A stretch of DNA of 64,000 nucleotides from Salvelinus alpinus (lineage: Eukaryota > Chordata > Actinopteri > Salmoniformes > Salmonidae): the NCBI RefSeq assembly GCF_045679555.1, contig NC_092091.1, positions 74,711,580-74,775,579 on the forward strand, in the 5' to 3' direction. This document shows, piece by piece, positions 22,344 through 35,887 of this stretch. Both the position numbers and the translations under genes were made by a program. Under the pieces are notes generated by a model. It did not search any database and had not been told where the DNA came from. It saw nothing but the letters and a program-made list of their open reading frames with translations. Positions within the stretch are counted from its first letter, which is position 1. Every line of letters begins with the position of its first letter.

Positions 22344-22591
22344 ACAATTTAAAGGCAATGCTACTAAATACTAATTGAGTGTATAAACTTCTGACCCACT
22401 GGGAATGTGATGAAAGAAATAAAATCTGAAAGAAATAATTCTCTCTGCTATTATTCTGACATTTCACATTCTTAAAATAATGTGGTGATCCTAAAACAGG
22501 GAGTTTTTACTAGGATTAAATGTCAGGAATTGTGAAACACCTTAGCCAAATACATTTAAACTCAATTTATGTAAACTTCCGACTTCAACTG

Positions 22592-23220
22592 TATTGCTAG
22601 CTGATTCAGCCTGACAGACAGGACTAAACCCAAATTCGGGTAAATATGAACTGATTGACTCTCATATGTGCAATACCTAAGCATATCTTTATGGTCATCA
22701 CTGAGGGTAACAAGTAAAACCTATATTCATGCTGTTAGTAGTAATGCTAAAGGACATTTCTGAACATCCTGTCCTAGAAATTGTGAGAGGAGAAATTAGT
22801 TAATGTGTGTTCTCTGTCTTGGCTGAAGAGCTTGGCTGCCCTGAACATTTCCAGTTAAAATGTCTTCAGGCCAATTTTCCAGGCTGATAGGAAAGGCAAG
22901 GCTAACTTTCACTCTCTTCTTATCTCAGTCAATTCCATTTCCATTCCAGTCAATTCAGGAAGTACACTGAAATCCATTTCTAATCAATGCCTTTCAATTA
23001 TAAGAATTACTAAATTGGAATTTGGTTGACATTCTGAATTGAAATGGAATTTACCCCGATCATGCTATCAGTTCTTCAAAAAGTCCCCCTGTTTCAAACA
23101 TTTAGATTTGCTTTTTTCGAGTGCCTAGTATCTATGACAGTCCCCTTACATTTGTTCTGTGTAGATGTGTTTGCTGTTTTGCCTGCAAGATTAAAGAATA
23201 TTAAACAATATTTAGAGGTG
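22592..23220 (+). repeat. Duplicated module X, copy 3 (right part)
   Basis: Carries the shared motifs ATTGTGAGAGGAGA, GGCTGAAGAGCTTGGCTGCC and TTTTTTCGAGTGCC. It is contiguous in homology with 19540-19690; the Tc1 inserted into the module. Confidence 0.6.
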
Positions 23221-24566
23221 AGTTGTTCTTGTGGACATTATTAGACACAATCATGGAGACAATGATTTATTCATTAACACAAGGATAAAAAGTCATGTTT
23301 TTTACATGTGGAAATCAGTCACACAATTATGTATAAAAGCATTCAAGTTTGTGAATCACTAATTGTATATGTCATAGGAATCTGGTGCCTGACAGCACAG
23401 TTGATGACGTAGCAGGCAACCATTAGTTGATGCATGCAACGTCTGAGCAGGGAAAAGCGACCTAATTCTGCATTCATAACCAAGTGGGAAGGCTGTAATT
23501 TACCAGTTGTGATGTCGTGAATACCAGTTGGATACATTCATGTGCTTTGAACTTGTTGAGAAACGCCAATTGGCTAATGGCCAACAAGCTGCATCAACTG
23601 TAAACTGAAAGAACAGCTATCAATCTTATAAACAAATTAGTGTAAAAATGTATAAATAATTTTTTGTTTGCATGTAACTCCCAAATGCTAAAGTAAAAAG
23701 GCTGTTATTGGGGTCATTGTCTTACTAGGTGACATCGGAGGTCAGCTACTGCACAGTCGATAAAGTGGCACACAACCTTGGTTGAGACATGCATCGTCTG
23801 AGCAGGGGAACAACTTCCTGGTCACCATTAGACGCCCACAATTGCTACCGTTTTGGGGGATGGAGAAAGACTGTCTCAAAGCACAGAGACTAGAAGAGGA
23901 AATGGCTGTTTATCTCCCCACTTCCTCCTGTAGAAGCCAGCCATTGTAGTGGAAAAGTCACATGATTTAAATTCAAAATGTGTCTAACGACCTGCCTTCT
24001 AGACACAACTTTATTTTTTAACTCATAATAACCGTATACTCATAGCATTCACCATGCAACAATGCTACTTCCCCTTTACGGCTATCCTTCCTCTTATGCT
24101 GCCATCTCTGAGTGTGTAGCAGCCTACTGTAAGTCACATGATTTCATAGAAAATGTCTCTGCATTAGAACTCCCTGCCCTCTAAACACGTTTGTGTTGAC
24201 TCAAAAGTGTCCGTGATGCATCAAGTTTCTACATAGATCCAAAATGAGGAAATGCATTGACTGTGGTGCATAGTGGTTAATGAAGCTTTCTTTAAATTAT
24301 GAGAACCATGGTTCTGTGAGGTCCTAAGAATAAGACAGTACAGAATTATCACATGGATTAAGTAAACAATTACATCATGTCCCTTAGGGAAATTTGCTTG
24401 ACATATGTTTGATGGCTGAAATGTGTCCATTGTGAGAGTTAATACAAATAAAGTATTACTTAATTTTAGGCACCTCATATTTTATCAGGAGTAACAGACT
24501 CCTGAAAAAAATGGAACTCAATACAACAACATTCTTCAGTGATAACAAAAAAAATGACAAACAGCT
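23221..24566 (+). repeat. Direct-duplication block Y, copy 2 (left part)
   Basis: Homologous to 5283-5420 and 7150-7600 in the same orientation. No coding exon was recognised in either copy. The match ends where a Tc1 element begins. Confidence 0.65.
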
Positions 24567-24884
24567 AAATAAACTCAGCAAAAAAAGAAACGTCCCTTTT
24601 TCAGGACCCTGTCTTTCAAAGATAATTTGTAAAAATCCAAATAACTTCACAGATCTATATTGTTAAGGGTTTAAACACTGTTTCCCATGCGTGTTCAATT
24701 AACCATAAACAGTTAACGACCGTTCCGCAGGTGCATGCTCATTAAGACACTAACAGCTTACAGACGGTAGACAATTAAGGTCAGTTATGAAGCCTTAGGA
24801 CACTGAAGAGGCCTTTCTACTGACTGAAATAATCTGCATGCTGCAAGAAGGCATGAGGACTGCAGATATGTCCAGGGCAATACA

Positions 24885-26401
<1,517 letters not shown>

Positions 26402-26409
26402 AAATTGCA

Positions 26410-27327
26410 ATGTCCGTACTGTGAGATGCCTAAGACAGCTCTACAGGGAGACAGGACGGACAGCTAATCGTCCTCGCAGTGGCAGACTATGTGTAACACC
26501 ACCGGATCGGTACATCCGAACCTCACACCTTCGGGACAGGTACAGGATGGCAACAACAAGTGCCGAGTTACACCAGGAACGCACGATCCCTCCATCAGTG
26601 CTCAGACTGTCCGTAATAGGCTGGGAGAGGCTGGACTGAGGGCTTGTAGGCCTGTTGTAAGGCAGGTCCTCACCAGACATCACTGGCAAAATCGTCTCCT
26701 ATGGGCACAAACCCATCGTCGCTGGACCAGACAGGACTGGCAAAAAGTGCTATTCACTGACGAGTCGCAGTTTTGTCTCACCAGGGGTGATGGTCGGATT
26801 CGCGTTTGTCGTCGAAGGAATGAGCGTTACACCGAGGCCTGTACTCTGGAGCAGGATTGATTTGGAGGTGGAGGGTCCGTCATGGTCTGGGGCGGTGTGT
26901 CACAGCATCATCGGACTGAGCTTGTTGTCATTGCAGGCAATCTCAACGCTGTGCGTTACAGGAAGACATCCTCCTCCCTCATGTGTTACCCTTCCTGCAG
27001 GCTCATCCTGACATGACCCTCCAGCATAACAATGCCACCAGCCATACTGCTCATTCTGTGTGTGATTTCCTGCAAGACAGGAATGTCGGTGTTCTGCAAT
27101 GGCCAGCGAAGAGCCTGGATCTCAATCCCATTGAGCACGTTTGGGACCTGTTGGATCGGAGGGTGAAGGCTAGGGTCATTCCCCCCAGAAATGTCCGGGA
27201 AGTTGCAGGTGCCTTGGTGGAAGAGTGGGGTAACATTTCACAGCAAGACCTGGCAAATCTGGTGCAGTCCATGAGGAGGAGATGCACTGCAGTACTTAAT
27301 GCAGCTGGTGGCCACAGCAGATACTGA
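26410..27327 (+). pseudogene. Tc1 transposase pseudogene (outer element)
   Basis: Read in at least three frames: an HTH part (RQLYRETGRTANRPRSGRL), a catalytic first Asp in FTDESQF, a second Asp region with QHNNATSHTA (Asn in place of the usual Asp), and NPIEHVW carrying the final Glu. The Asp-to-Asn change plus frameshifts show it is dead. Confidence 0.78.
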
Positions 27328-27520
27328 CTGTTACTTTTGATTTTGACACCCTCTTTGTTCAGGGACACATTATTCAATTTCTGTTAGTCACATGTCTGTG
27401 GAACTTGTTCAGTTTATGTCTCAGTTGTTGAATCTTATGTTCATACAAATATTTACACATGTTAAGTTTGCTGAAAAAAGATGCAGTTGACAGTGAGAGG
27501 ACATTACTTTTTTTGCTGAG

Positions 27521-28860
27521 TTTTTGTTCATCAACCCCCCCAAGTGTCATTCTTAATTTAGGCTACAATAATAGTAGAATATATTTATTTAATATATTTG
27601 AACAGGGACAATGCACAACAAAACTTAAGTCTCAGAAGTGAGAAGTTGTGATGTGTTGCAACAGATTTAGATAACATCTAATTTACATCTGCAGTCTTCC
27701 TGTCAACATGCCTTGTGGTAACCACAATACTTTCTATCTCTCATATCTCAACTTGTACATGGTCATCTTACTGTAGAAACATGTCTTTCGCCAAGTGTTA
27801 AGTGCAGATAGTCCAGTGAGGTTCTATCCAGCAAAATATGTTCTATTGTCCAATGTTCTCTTTGTACACCTTGTCTCCATCTCCCTATGCCCTGTACTAG
27901 TTAGATGATAGCACGGAAAGGAAGAAGTTAAAGAGAGTCCTTTGCTTCTTTTTTTTTCGGAATTGGCAATAAAAACAATGGGTAAAAAAATAGGGAGGTA
28001 TTTTCAGTGACTTTATTTTATAGTGCCATGAAATAACTGAAATGAATAGTAATGGTTTGTGCTTAAATATTTCATCTCCATTCATCATGCTTCTGAGGCA
28101 GCAATGGGAGCTGTGACTGCAACTGTAAATACATTTTACAGTAGCACATAGCTTATGCCACCTGACAGGCAGAAATAAACATTTAACTTTCACCTTTACT
28201 CAGGGGGAAATACATTATGAGCTGTCAAATGTGCGATACCCAGATCTTTATGTTCATCCTCTAAGTACTGATGACAGACATTTCCAAGGATTCTATCCTG
28301 TAATTATGAGAGGAGATATGAGTTATGTGTGGTGTTCTCTGTCTTGGCTGAAGACCTTGGCTGCCCTGACGTGTTTCAGTTAAAATGTATTTAGGCCCGT
28401 TTCCACACTGATAGAGAAGGCAAGGCCAACTTTCACTTTCTTATTCTCTACCAGTTCTTTAAAAAGTCCACTTAGGTTATTTTCTGCTGTTTTCTAGTGC
28501 CCTCTAGTGGCTATGATAGTTACATTTGTTCCGTGTAGATTGTGTGTGAAGGGATCACTGCCGCGACCTCCCCTTAAACAAACAATTTTACCACAGTACT
28601 ACTATGGTGCTTTCATTCATACCATGGTATAGTCTTAATCATGGAAATGTAGCATGGTTTTAACCTTGAAGTATGATAATACTACCATAGTACTAACATT
28701 ATACCTATATATGACCATGGTCTTGCATCATTTATAACATGGTATAGATCTGAATCACCCTGAAGAAGGCACAGTGATGCCAAAACGTTGGTGGAGTTTT
28801 ACCCAATACATTACTGGGAGGTTATACATATGGAGTGAGCGACTCTTTGTTTTTATAGCT
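27521..28860 (+). repeat. Block Y right part and module X, copy 4
   Basis: 27530-27905 matches 7670-8030; 27905-28560 is module X (GCACGGAAAGGAAGAAGTTA start). It ends with ACCATGG palindromes (28615-28745) and a GAAGAAGGCACAGTGATGCC hairpin-type repeat at about 28760. Confidence 0.65.
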
Positions 28861-28863
28861 TAG

Positions 28864-28985
28864 AGTGAATCAATTGTATTTATAAAGCCCTTCTTACATC
28901 AGCTGATGTCACAAAGTGCTGTACAGAAACTCAGCCTAAAACCCCAAATAGCAAGCAATGCAGGTGTAGAAGCACAGTTTATTCT
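28864..28985 (+). repeat. Common salmonid dispersed repeat
   Basis: TCAATTGTATTTATAAAGCC, CTTCTTACATCAGCTGATGT and GCAATGCAGGTGTAGAAGCA are parts of a repeat seen very widely in salmonid DNA. It is non-coding. Confidence 0.6.
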
Positions 28986-29044
28986 CCGTTAGTCAGCATT
29001 TCTACACTAAATACTTTTCTCTGGGTGTGCGCCAGCTCCTGCTT

Positions 29045-29330
29045 TTTAATAGATCTGAATCATGACAATGTACCATGATTTTAGCTTTGAAGTATGATGG
29101 AACTGCCATGCACCTAAATAATACCATGGCACTGCCTCATTTATACCATAGTATAGATATGGATCATGGAAATAACATGGTAATGCCTCATTTATACCAT
29201 AGTGTAGATATGGATCATGGAAATAACATGGTAATGCCTCATTTATACCATAGTATAGATATGGATCATGGAAATAACATGGTTTGAAACTGCATTATAC
29301 ATTCTACCATGGTAATGCACAATTATGATT
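29045..29330 (+). repeat. 51-bp tandem repeat rich in ACCATGG palindromes
   Basis: About three tandem copies of a 51-bp unit (ATACCATAGTATAGATATGG then ATCATGGAAATAACATGGTA) lie at 29138-29283, within a field of dispersed ACCATGGTA/ACCATAGTA motifs that also occur at 8610-8715, 28615-28745 and 29910-29985. Confidence 0.75.
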
Positions 29331-30429
29331 GTGACGTAGAAGTGTCACAGGTCACGGGCAGCGTTTGGTAAACTAACACACCCACACCTCACCCTCCCTG
29401 CTCCGTTTTTAGCTACATTAGCAATGTGGGTCGACACAAGTTAACTTGACAATCTAAGAATACACAGACACGCTTTCATGTTTAATTGAAGTGACGTTTA
29501 TTGTACTTATCAATGTTATGGATGAGCGCCATGCTTGTTTCTGTAAATGTGTGATATTGTTCTATATTGTATTATGATAAACTGATTTGCAAAGGTTCAA
29601 TCAATATAATTAATGATATGTTTAGCTGAGTGGCTTTGATGTTTGCAATGGCTTAATTGATTAAGGAGTTTGGTATGTTCTGACGGGAGGGGCTTCCCCT
29701 AGAAAATGAGCCACTCTTTCAGTTCAAGAGAGGGACCGTTTTGACTGAGCTGTTGATGTGCAGCTCTGTTTAAGCTGTCCCACAATGTATACCTTAATGG
29801 CAGTACTGTTTATCTTCCAGAATCACTTACTTTTGCGGCTCTGCCATCGTTTTATTTGAAAGAGGTTAGGTTTTTCAGTTTAACCTTCTGGCCTACTCTA
29901 CGCGACAATGATAAATGGTACCAAAAAATATAATATGGTACCATCTATATGAATTGTGCATTACCATAGTACAATGGCAGTATAATGCATTAAATAAATA
30001 AACCCCCCAAGGTCAAGAGGTTGGTTTGTATTATATTGGTGAATTTATATACAAGTATAGGCAAGTTTCTGATAAAGTCTGAGGCAGACTACTATTGTTG
30101 GTCCTAGTTTGACTGTAACACCAACGAAAAAGAGACCTAGTTGCTGTGTGAAAAGGGAACTACTTTATGTATTAATAGTACTGTTTTTTGCTCATGTTTG
30201 GGTTCCCTGTTTTGCCAACCTGAAATGTGGGAGAAGAGAACTGTGTGCAATAATTTATTAAAAAGTGAGTTTACATTTTTACACTATTGATAAATGGTCA
30301 CCACACTCTTGATTCCATAGTGCTGCTGGTTCCTTGTCTGTTGAAACTGACTGACTGGCTGGCTGTTCCCTATGGGCCCTGGTCAAACGTAGTGCACTAT
30401 AGGAAATAGGGTGCTGTTTCGGCTGTATT
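29331..30429. other. Non-coding spacer
   Basis: No exon recognised. It contains ACCATGGT-like motifs near 29920-29985 and a copy of the TATTCCCTATATA-type repeat near 30365-30415. Confidence 0.4.
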
Positions 30430-32620
30430 CCCCAGAGTTTAAAGTGTGTTTGTCTCCCTCTACTGGCTAGGAGGACCAAGACAGACCAGGCCACCATGGC
30501 TCACATGGCTGTGTCTCAATAGTTTTAAATGGATTCCTTTCCTCCTATCATTTCCTTCTAGGAGAGGCTGTACATGACCAGACCAGGGGAAACTCCAGGC
30601 CTTAGTTATAGACCTGGAGGTTTTCCCAGTCAGGTCACTTGGTCAGGAAAAAGTCCCAGACATATTCATATCATATCAACTGATATGAGGGGACTTTAAA
30701 AGATGTATGACTATATGGCTATAGCTATTAATCTTTTAAAACCAGTTCTAACCAGTTTATCTATCTAGTGATATGTAGGAAAGGAGGAGGAAAGATTAAC
30801 AAAAGTACTGAGATGTAGCCGGTCTCACTCAACAGTGCTGGCCAGTGTCTTTATAACTTCACAGTTTAAACATCATGATTTACAGAGTCTAGATAACTGT
30901 GTGCATTCATCCAATTAATAATTCCACTGTTCTGTCCCATATTGATGATGTCAAAATGACAATGGTACGAACACCGACCCATATGTCCATGGAACGACCG
31001 AGTCAGAGAGTGTAAAAAATACTTTATTATTTTAAGGCTGAGAATCTTGTTGATTAAAACATATTTTGTTTATAATACCAATGCATGAAAGCTGCCCTGA
31101 AAATCATGAATGTAGCTAACTACTAAACCCTTCTGCTGGCTGGGATGTTGGTTGGTCTGTTGCCAGGAGTAATAATACTTTATTATGGAGATGTCTCGGC
31201 TCTTGTCCAGAAACAGCCCTTCCCTTTAGGGTTTCTACTGGCCCACTGGCCTCTTGTCCAGAAACAGCCCTTCCCTTTAGGGTTTCTACTGGCCCACTGG
31301 CCTCTTGTCCAGAAACAGCCCTTCCCTTTAGGGTTTCTACTGGCCCACTGGCCTCTTGTCCAGAAACAGCCCTTCCCTTTAGGGTTTCTACTGGCCCACT
31401 GGCCTCTTGTCCAGAAACAGCCCTTCCCTTTAGGGTTTCTACTGGCCCACTGGCCTCTTGTCCAGAAACAGCCCTTCCCTTTAGGGTTTCTACTGGCCCA
31501 CTGGCCTCTTGTCCAGAAACAGCCCTTCCCTTTAGGGTTTCTACTGGCCCACTGGCCTCTTGTCCAGAAACAGCCCTTCCCTTTAGGGTTTCTACTGGCC
31601 CACTGGCCTCTTGTCCAGAAGCAGCCCTTCCCTTTAGGGTTTCTACTGGCCCACTGGCCTCTTGTCCAGAAACAGCCCTTCCCTTTAGGGTTTCTACTGG
31701 CCCACTGGCCTCTTGTCCAGAAACAGCCCTTCCCTTTAGGGTTTCTACTGGCCCACTGGCCTCTTGTCCAGAAACAGCCCTTCCCTTTAGGGTTTCTACT
31801 GGCCCACTGGCCTCTTGTCCAGAAACAGCCCTTCCCTTTAGGGTTTCTACTGGCCCACTGGCCTCTTGTCCAGAAACAGCCCTTCCCTTTAGGGTTTCTA
31901 CTGGCCCAATAAGTACATGGTCTACAGATATCCCTAGACACTTGTAGAGATCTGAGAGGACTTGATAGGATGAATCAATATAGTGATAGCTCCACCTTGC
32001 CCTCTGATAGGTGGAATATCACCATATTGCTTAAACCTGTCCAATCCTCTCAGACCTCCACCAGTGCCTATAGGAAGGGGCTAGTTAGGGGTTGTTTCTG
32101 GACAGGGGCTCTGTTGTTTCTACTAGAACCCTTCCTCTACATGCAGACACTTCTGATTACCATTGTTACTGTAAGAATCATCAGTGGGAATTACCAGCTT
32201 TAATAAACTGTCATGAAGATTATTTGTGTTATTTAAAGAACATGTCCTCATTGAATAATAATAAAAACATTGAATTTAATAATACCTGGCATTTGTGTTA
32301 AATTATCATTCCATAATGTTTACTGGTGACATAAACAGACACAGAGCCAGGTTAAATGTCATAGAGCTTTATGTAAGCTATATAATATACATATATAGAA
32401 GTAAGTGGGTCTACAGACTATAACAACAGAATGACAACGGTGTATGCTGTATATATCCCTGTATGCAATGCAATGCAATACAATACAGTTGTAATTACAA
32501 TTAAAATCAACTGTGACTAAGCTTGGGACTCTAGAACAGCATTGTTTCAGATTGTCATTGTGTAATGCAGTCTTCAGCAGCTTTTACTACTTTCACACTC
32601 ATAGCTTCTGCTGCTTTCAA
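30430..32620. repeat. Right arm of the inverted segmental duplication (partner 3328-4480)
   Basis: Reverse-complement matches to 3328-4480 include GGACCAAGACAGACCAGGCC, GACCTGGAGGTTTTCCCAGT, CCATATGTCCATGGAACGAC and the ATGCAATGCAATGCAATACA run. The arm is longer because a 51-bp minisatellite (31200-31910) expanded in it. Confidence 0.7.
31200..31910. repeat. Homogeneous 51-bp minisatellite, about 14 copies
   Basis: Unit CTTGTCCAGAAACAGCCCTT / CCCTTTAGGGTTTCTACTGG / CCCACTGGCCT. Copies are nearly identical; the only difference noticed is AAGC for AAAC near 31620. The unit is 17 codons without stops in some frames, so both strands show spurious frames of about 250 codons. Confidence 0.95.
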
Positions 32621-33640
32621 CACTAGCTCCCCGACTCTTTAAATTTTTTTTAAAAACTATCTAGAAAGCTGTTACTGTTTTCAGCTTTCTCTCTAGCCTC
32701 CCTTTATGTTTTTCCCTCAACTAATTTATTTATTTCTCCTTAGCCTCTTCTTCCAGTTTCAGTTTCTCCAGTTCCTCCTCCCTGAATCTGCTCTTCTATC
32801 TCTCTCTCAATCCTCTTCTTCTCCTCTTTATGCTCTTTCTCCCGAGTATGTTTTTCTAACATTTTATTAAGTTCTTCCTCATGTCTGCATTTCTGCTCTT
32901 TGTTCTCTCTCAGGATCCTCTCATTCTCCTCTTTAAGCTATTTCTCTTGAGCCTCTTGTTTCATTTTGTCTTTCTTCAGTTTCTCCTCTCTGCGTATCTT
33001 CTCTTCATTCTCTCTCAGGATCCTCTCTTTCTCTTCTTCAATCACTCTCTCAGTCTCCTGGAACAACTCAGTGGTGTAGTGGCTTCCTCCATTCATCTTC
33101 ACCATCTTGTTTATCTTCTCAAGCAGCTCAGTGACCTGGGAGCTATTCGTATTTTGTTGTTGAAGACATGATATCACCCATTGCATTTTGAAACTAAACT
33201 TCCTAAACTTGGATTTTCACCCAGGAAGTTGTCAATTGTTACACCATCATCATCATCATCAACACTCTCTCCATGTGTGAAGAGAACCATGGTGTATTTC
33301 GATGTTTCATCACCAAAGAATCTCTGAATAATCTCCACAGTTTTCTGTTCCTCTTCAGTGAATCTTCCCAGCTTGATCACAACCAGGAACACATGGGGAC
33401 CAGGAGCAGAGAGAAAGATGCACAGAGCGATCTTTTTCAGTGCCTCTTTATTGGATAATGTAGTATGTAACGACCCTGGGGTGTCAATAACAGCTACACT
33501 TTGCCTATCCACCTTCCCTTTTTCCTTTTCACAGTTTTTTGTCAGAGAATTAGAGGAAACCCTTGATTCTAAATCTGATGCACTTTTCCCAGCTCCAGTC
33601 TTCCCGACCAGAACAATGCAGACCTCCTTTTGTGTCTGTG
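32620..33640 (-). pseudogene. GIMAP-family pseudogene
   Basis: The minus strand shows [16 protein letters not shown] (G1), but the following GNTIL block is deleted. It then shows VIDTPG (G3), [19 protein letters not shown] and FTHGE in place of FTHGD. A TGA stands where the conserved Arg precedes YHVFNN. A frameshift then leads to VTELLEKINKM and a charged coiled-coil tail with further stops. The combination of deletion, nonsense codon and frameshift marks a pseudogene. Its 3' end is related by inversion to 3145-3327. Confidence 0.8.
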
Positions 33641-34560
33641 GTTGGAGTTCTGTTGGATTAAATGGACACGGCTGTTACCTTTTTAAAGAGGTTTAGTCTT
33701 CATGTACCACACGTTGTCACATTTTGAGGAACGGCTACATTTTTAAGTTTCACACTTCTTCTTGACACAAAGCTGTACTTCATGGAATGCACAAAATAAT
33801 CTGTGAGCATTGCCTGTACAGATCTTAATTTGAGCAAGTTTGCTACAACAGGAAAATATTCCTACAGCAACAGTAAATGTGAAATATAATGTGGATTTTA
33901 ATTAATGGACATTTTTGTAGGGGTTGATACATTTTACATTATGGAAACTCAAGTCTGAAATTTGTGCGAGTCTGTTTTTCTGCCATAATTCTTTTGTTGC
34001 TAAATTGACTACCATCAAATACCAACAAAACTCTACATGTTACTTTTATAAAATAAAGGCCACAGTACAAAAATACATTTCTAATCCATGTGTTCCTTTT
34101 TAGAATCATTACACACAGAGAGAGAGACTTGACTTTGTGTTTTTCTTTAATGAAACATTCTCATTTCATTATAACCTCACCACCACCACCCCTAAAATAA
34201 AACGCTAATATATCCTGTACTGCATACATGTACCATACTCACCTTTCCCTCTACAACACGATACAAAACAACACCACACATCACAATAACCAAAAAACCT
34301 CACCACTTCTACAACCATATATCCAAAACATCTTCCCCTGCTATACAGACAGCCCCCCCAACACACCATATCTCCTGAAACATCTCCACACTTTTTTATA
34401 GAACTCAAACTCCACCCTAATGCGCACAGAGACCATCCCATTGAATAATAGTAAAGGATCTGTTATCCTCCACCTTTGACCCTGTTCCTCCTTGTTAGCC
34501 AAATAGCCAACTTTGCCTGAGCAAACAGTTCAATTCAACAACACACATTTGGCCTTTTCC
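33641..34560. other. Spacer with a C/A-rich retroelement-like segment
   Basis: 33700-34090 is AT-rich without features. 34090-34560 (CACCACCACC, CCATATATCCAAAACATCTT) has the base bias of a retroelement 3' region on the minus strand, but no domain is visible. Confidence 0.35.
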
Positions 34561-34564
34561 TTAT

Positions 34565-35090
34565 TTGAATGAATAGACTGATGAGTTTCAGAAGAAAGTT
34601 CTTTGTTTCTGAGCCATTTTAAGCCTGTAATCGAATCCACAAATGCTGATGATCCAGATACTCAACTAGTCTAAAGGCCAGTTTATTGCTTCTTTAATCA
34701 GAACAGTTTTCAGCTGCGCTAACATACTTGCATAAGGGTTTTCTAATGATCAATTAGCTTTTAAAATGATACACTTGGATTAGCTAACACAACGTGCCAT
34801 TGGAACACGAGTGATGGTTGCTTATAATGGGCCTCTGTACGCCTATGTAGATATTCCATAAAAAATTTGCTGTTTCCAGCTACAATAGTCATTTACAAAA
34901 TTAACAATGTCTACACTGTACTTCTGATCAATTTGATGTTATTTTAATGGATAAAGAAAAGCATATTTCTTTATCCATTAAAATAACATCAAATTGATCA
35001 GAAGTACAGTGTAGACATTGTTAATTTTGTAAATGACTATTGTTTATTTTACATTTCTAAGTGACCCTGAACTTTTGAACGGTAGTGTAT
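34565..35090 (-). mobile_element. Truncated fold-back Tc1-like element with local palindrome
   Basis: Same family as 13400-15583: the minus-strand start of the transposase (complement of TTTCTGAGCCATTTTAAGCC) and the right terminus TTTGAACGGTAGTG at about 35073-35087. Only one arm is present. At 34882-35043 the arm folds back on itself in a perfect palindrome. Confidence 0.8.
34882..35043. repeat. Perfect palindrome, arms about 78 bp
   Basis: The left arm (ACAATAGTCATTTACAAAAT ... GGATAAAGAAA) is matched exactly by the complement on the right (TTTCTTTATCC ... GACTATTGT), with a spacer of about 6 bp. Confidence 0.9.
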
Positions 35091-35887
35091 ACTGAGCAAA
35101 ATTATAAATGTAAAGTGTTGGGTCCATGTTTCATGAGTTGAAATAAAACACCCCATAAATGTTCTACATGCACAAAAAGCTTATTTCTCTAGAATGTTGT
35201 ACACAAATTTGTTTACATCCCTGTTATTGAGCGTTTCTCCTTTGCAAAGATAATCCATCCACCTGACACATGTGGCATATCAAGAAGCTGATTAAACAGC
35301 ATGATCGTTACACAGGTGTACCTTGTGCTGAGGACATTAAAGGAGCACTCTAAAATGTGCAGTTTTGTGATACAACACAAGGCCATAGATGTCTCAAGTT
35401 GAGGGAGAGTGCAATTGGCATGCTGACTGAAGAAATGTCCACCAGAGCTGTTGCCAGAGCATTTAATGTTCATTTCTCTACCATAAGCCACCTCCCACAT
35501 CTTTTTAGAGAAAAACAACGGCTGACCACGTGTAATCACGCCAGCCCAGGACCTCCACATCCGGCTTCTTCACCTGCAGGATCGTCGGAGACCAGCCACC
35601 CGGACAACTGATGAAACTGAGATTTTCTGTCTGTAATAAAGCCCTTTTGTTGGGAAAAACTCATTCTGATTGGCCTGGGTCTGGCTCCTCAGTTGGTGGG
35701 CATGGCACCCAAGGGGATGAGCCTATGGCCTCCCAGGCTCACCCATGGCTGCACCCCTGCCCGGTTATGTGAAATCAATAGATTAGGGCCTAATGAATGC
35801 ATTTCAGTTGACCGATTTCCATATCTGAACTATAACTCATTAAAATCAATAATTGTTGCATTCTGCATTTAGATTTTTGTTCAAATG
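35089..35887 (+). mobile_element. Non-autonomous Tc1-like element with residual HTH coding
   Basis: The left end TATACTGAGCAAAATTATAA and right end AGATTTTTGTTCAAATG are decayed inverted termini of a widespread salmonid Tc1 family. The internal plus frame 35357-35611 encodes RESAIGMLTEEMSTRAVARA, a transposase HTH remnant. No catalytic domain is present. Confidence 0.75.

Larger units (their letters stand above)
19700..22591 (+). mobile_element. Tc1-like transposon with degenerate transposase, interrupted
   Basis: Ends CAGTTGATGTCGGAAGTTTA and TAAACTTCCGACTTCAACTG, flanked by TA. The transposase reading begins near 21380 ([20 protein letters not shown]) and shifts frame several times. The longest intact stretch is 21777-22343 with the DDE-domain landmarks SDETN, FHMDND and SPDLNPIENVW. 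Stops and frameshifts make it inactive. The left end is split from the rest by the 1.3-kb family A repeat. Confidence 0.85.

Noticed and set aside
31145..31941. Open frames of about 250 codons on both strands
   Set aside because: They arise from the 51-bp (17-codon) minisatellite without stops and lack any unique coding sequence or splice context.
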